Below, in pieces: positions 61,075 to 64,000 of a DNA stretch of 64,000 nucleotides. This DNA is from Fagopyrum homotropicum (Eukaryota; Streptophyta; Magnoliopsida; Caryophyllales; Polygonaceae). The stretch is taken from positions 15,367,447-15,431,446 of the forward strand of contig BSWB01000005.1 in NCBI GenBank assembly GCA_033239125.1. Direction: 5' to 3'. Positions within the stretch are counted from its first letter, which is position 1, and the number at the start of each line of letters is the position of its first letter. The translations under genes were made by a program, and so were the position numbers. The notes under the pieces are model-generated. The model had not been told where the DNA came from. It saw only the letters and a list, made by a program, of their open reading frames with translations, and ran no database searches.

Positions 61075-61860
61075 CAGATCCTCCAATGCCTACAAGGTCA
61101 GTTGAGGTGTCCCCGAGAGTACCTTCAGTGCAAGCTGCACCGTAGAGAATAGCTGATGTTGTCAGGGCTCGAAATGTGTCAAGAGCCCCGACACTGGATT
61201 CGTGGTTGAAGACTTTCAACCATATGTGAGTACCACCCTTTGATGGTAATCCAGGCTTAGAGCCAAAGCACTAGATAGAACATGTGGAGACTGCACTAAA
61301 TTCTATCCGTTGCCCAAACGAGTCGAGCTAGTTCAAACTTTGTTCAAAGAGCAGGCGCGGTATTGGTGGAGGATTGTCCATAGCGGAGTCACAAGATTTG
61401 ATCAGATGACGAGTATCATCCGGGAGCAATTATGTCCCGCAACGTTGAGGAGAGAGAGGTTGCATGACTTATTAGAGGCGGGATTTGAGGATGTTCCGAT
61501 TTTTGAGGCGATCCGGAAATTCCGAGAGAAGTTGGCACTATTGGGTCCAACTATACTACTAGCGGATCAACACATGTACCTCTTCTCAAGGAGGCTGAGA
61601 GAGAGTACCCGTTCATACTTAGCGGGGAGAGGTCAAATAGGTGGGCCTGAGAAGAGGCAGAGGGTTGTACAGACCAGTATTGGTGTTGAGGCTTCTGGTT
61701 TTGGGAGAGGTCAAACACAGGGATTCCCAGATTTACCAGCCGACTACGCAGACTTTAGATAGGGGATAATAGTGTCATAACTGCGGAGGTTATTGGCACA
61801 TACGAGCTGAGCGTAAGAATTCGCCACTGACATGCTTCACATGTGGCAAGCCTGGTCACA
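61075..61860 (+). pseudogene. Element E gag and zinc knuckles, broken
   Basis: PPMPTRSVEVSPRVPSVQAA leads into TLDSWLKTFNHM and VPPFDGNPGLEPKH, then an open run (61310-61762) with VELVQTLFKEQARYWWRIVH and FREKLALLGPTILLADQHMY, the capsid core of Tekay/Del-type Gag. Two knuckle-like motifs follow, C-H-N-C...H and C-F-T-C-G-K-P-G-H, but the last cysteine is lost in both. Stops at about 61144 and 61760 break the frame. Confidence 0.8.
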
Positions 61861-62189
61861 AAACTATTTTTTATCGTCAAAGCAAGGCTCCATCGTAGTA
61901 GGGTTCTTCCCTTGCAGCGCTCCAGGAGGTGGACAAAGACCGTCACAGTACCAGTCTCAGGGTCAACAAAATTGGGCCCGGGTCATCCTCGTCCACAAGG
62001 TTCCACACAAGGACATGGTCAAGGAAGAGGACGTGGCTGCGGTACAACTGATACAAGAGAGGCCCAGGCACAAGTGTTTGAGCTGATGAGCAGTGATGAG
62101 CCAGCTGCACCAGAGACTACAAGTATCATCCGTATGAAAGGCTTACTTGTTAGTGTTGTTTTATACGGGTGCTACATATTCTCTTATTT

Positions 62190-63090
62190 TTTATGCTTGT
62201 GTAGAGATGTTGGCCTTAGATACATTAGAGGGAGAACCTTTCATTATTGGGTTACCCGATGCGGGTAAGGTTAAAGGTTCCATGGAGATTCATGCCCTAT
62301 TCGTTTGAGAAATTGTGATTGGTTATTGGACTTTTTCGTCATGTACTAAGTTATTGGGAATTGAGTGGACTTCAACATTGAGTTGGAGCCTGGTACGAGA
62401 CCTATCTTGAAGGCGTACTACCGCATGGTGCCTACTGAGTTGTTGGAGTTGAAGAAGCAGTTGGAGGATTTAGTTGAGAAAGGCTTCATATGCCCTAGCT
62501 TTTCTCCATGGGGTGCACCGGTATTGTTTTTAAGGAAGAAGGACGGGTTGATGAGGTTGTGCATCGACTACAAAGAGTTAAATAAGGTGACCATCAAGAA
62601 TAAGTATCTGTTGCCCCGTATATATGACTTGTTGTGTTCTTCAAGATCGAATTAAGATCGGGTTATCACCGGCTGAGGATGAGAGAGCAGGGTATACCTA
62701 AGACAGAATTCGGACCCGGTATGACCACTACGAGTTTGTAGTGATGCCATTTGGGTTTACGAATGCGTCCGCCGTGGTCATGGAGTTGATGAATGGTATA
62801 TTTATCGACTTTCTAGATCAATTTTTGGTAGTGTTTATCAATGACATCTTGGTGTAATCTCGGAGCACGAAGGGCACTTGAGGACAGTGTTGCGAATTCT
62901 GCATGATAAAGAGTTATATGTTAAGTTATCCAAGTGCGAGTTCTGGATGTCTGAGATGGCTTTTCTAGGTCACGTATTTACAACTGAAGAGATCAAGGTC
63001 GACCAGCAAAGATCGAGCCGGTATCTTCATGGCTACATCCGAGGAATGTTAATGAGGTACATAACTTTTTAGGTTTGGCGGGCTATTACC
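62190..63090 (+). pseudogene. Element E protease end and reverse transcriptase, mutated active site
   Basis: LDTLEGEPFIIG (62215-62250) resembles the protease-RT linker. An open run (62365-62655) gives DFNIELEPGTRPILKAYYRM, LEKGFICPSFSPWGAPVLF-like blocks, KKDGLMRLCIDYKELNKVTI and LPRIYDLL. After a frameshift and stops, MPFGFTNAS and VVFINDILV follow (62746-62860); the catalytic F/Y-x-D-D is changed to F-I-N-D, so the polymerase is dead. Then LYVKLSKCEFWMSEMAFLGH (62914-62975) marks the thumb. Confidence 0.88.
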
Positions 63091-63640
63091 GCCGGTTTAT
63101 TAAACGGTTTTCAATGATCACCCGACCACTTACTTTCCTATTGAGGAAGACTACCCGATTTGTGTTGTTTGAGCCGTGTCAGCAGAGTTTTGAGGAGCTG
63201 AAGAGGAGATTGACTTACTTCTTCGATCTTAGCACATCCGGAGGGTATTGAGGACTTTGTAGTATACAATGATGCATCTAAGTTGGGCTTGTGATGTGTT
63301 TTGATGTAGCGAGGTAAACTCATTGCATACCCGTCTAGACAACTAAATACTTATGAGGAGAATTACCCAACCCATGACCTCAAGTTAGCTGCAGTAGTAC
63401 ACGCTCTTAAGATTTGACGTCACTATCTTTATGGAGAGGCGTGTCAAATCTTCACAACCCATAAAAGTGTAAAGTATATATTCACTCAGCGGGAGTTGAA
63501 TAACCACCAGAGGAGATGGATGGAGATGATCAAGGACTTTGATTTAGAGATTTTGTATCACCTAGGGAAGGCAAATGTGGTCGTTGATGCCCTTAGTAGG
63601 AAGACGCCTCGAGAGAAGGCAATAGCTTATTTGACAACAC
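63075..63640 (+). pseudogene. Element E connection and RNase H domain, with stops
   Basis: LAGYYRRFIKRFSMITRPL (63078-63135), FEPCQQSFEELKRRL, then IFTTHKSVKYIFTQRELNNH and ILYHLGKANVVVDALSRKT (63549-63607), the start and end of Ty3 RNase H. Stops occur at about 63250 and 63417. Confidence 0.85.
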
Positions 63641-63689
63641 AACCTAGATTACAAAGGGATCTAGTCTAGCTAGAGATTGATATTTAGTT

Positions 63690-64000
63690 TCCCGACCGGA
63701 CAATCATTTGCCCACTTTAGAGCTGGTACTTGATCTGATGGGAGAGATTCAGCAGAAGCAAGAGAGTTGTCCGACGTTGACTAGGATCCTAGACAAGATG
63801 TCTCAAGGTGAGGTACCACAGTTTACCATAGGTGCCGATGGAGTGATGAGACGCCAACAACGTATTTATGTGTTGTCAGATAGCGAGCTCAGATAAAGGA
63901 TATTGGGAGAGACTTATACTACAACTTACTCAGTATACCCCAATCTAGTAAGATGTATAAAGACGTGAGACATTCTTTTTGTTGGGGTGGTGTGAAGCCC
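63690..64000 (+). pseudogene. Element E integrase N-terminus, cut by the window end
   Basis: An open run at 63708-63896 (MPTLELVLDLMGEIQQKQES) is the usual pre-integrase stretch. Traces of the zinc-binding domain (tacaacttactcagtatacccc ... 'MYKDV'-like) follow to the edge. The rest of integrase and the 3' LTR lie beyond 64000. Confidence 0.6.

Overview
This window is nuclear DNA of a flowering plant, most likely a eudicot. It is AT-rich, its genes are split by GT-AG introns, and most of it is transposable elements. Three host genes can be read with confidence: the 5' end of a boron transporter of the BOR family (minus strand, 373-654, with a 5'UTR intron up to about 1163), a complete histone H2A.Z gene (plus strand, 50617-52483, two exons), and a complete seven-exon alpha/beta-hydrolase gene (minus strand, 53286-57089, 649 codons by my exon model). 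The last two are convergent neighbours. No bacterial, organellar or CRISPR-type features were seen.

Layout. 1-1300: boron transporter 5' end and promoter. 1300-5900: AT-rich DNA with a small Mutator-type MITE (9-bp target duplication), two neighbouring ~0.9-kb fold-back elements and a 165-bp tandem duplication. 5930-8884: decayed Athila-like gag and its LTR (minus). 8885-12979: mostly anonymous, with a dead LINE reverse transcriptase and two exon-like fragments of an unknown gene. 12975-35518: a nested set of insertions, each layer dated by its own target-site duplication. A TRIM-like mini-retrotransposon (12980-35513, TSD gttat) was hit in one LTR by a Ty3/gypsy element (13066-34744, TSD ataaa). 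That element was hit in its 3' LTR by a Pack-MULE (22591-34127, 9-bp TSD), and the Pack-MULE was hit by a second LTR retrotransposon (23256-33044, TSD ataac). A hAT element (15576-17568) with a further inverted-repeat element inside it sits in the gypsy gag. The Pack-MULE carries pieces of two host genes, the 5' end of a BAT1-like amino-acid transporter and the C-terminal half of a tau-class glutathione S-transferase.

35519-46300: local duplications, a second TRIM-like copy with 25-bp tandem repeats, and a complete-ended Athila-like non-autonomous element (37326-45630, TSD tagtt) inserted into an array of a repeat carrying 'cctacgta...tacgtagtt'. 46900-50400: an OTU-protease pseudogene, a beta-galactosidase gene fragment, a Tourist MITE (TSD tta) and a palindrome-rich fold-back region just upstream of H2A.Z. 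57100-59708: hydrolase upstream region and a hAT element (8-bp TSD) that contains a tRNA-like sequence. 59709-64000: a truncated, mutated Ty3/gypsy element running off the window.

The host genes do not form a pathway; what links the window is its insertion history. The most unusual pattern is that four separate LTR-retrotransposon families here are sprinkled with short GC-rich palindromes sharing a CGGYCG/CGRCCG core, in LTRs and, in one element, at gag/protease/RT/integrase boundaries. Confidence is high where ends and target duplications match, moderate for domain calls in decayed polyproteins, and low for anonymous stretches. All calls come from reading the sequence by eye without database searches.
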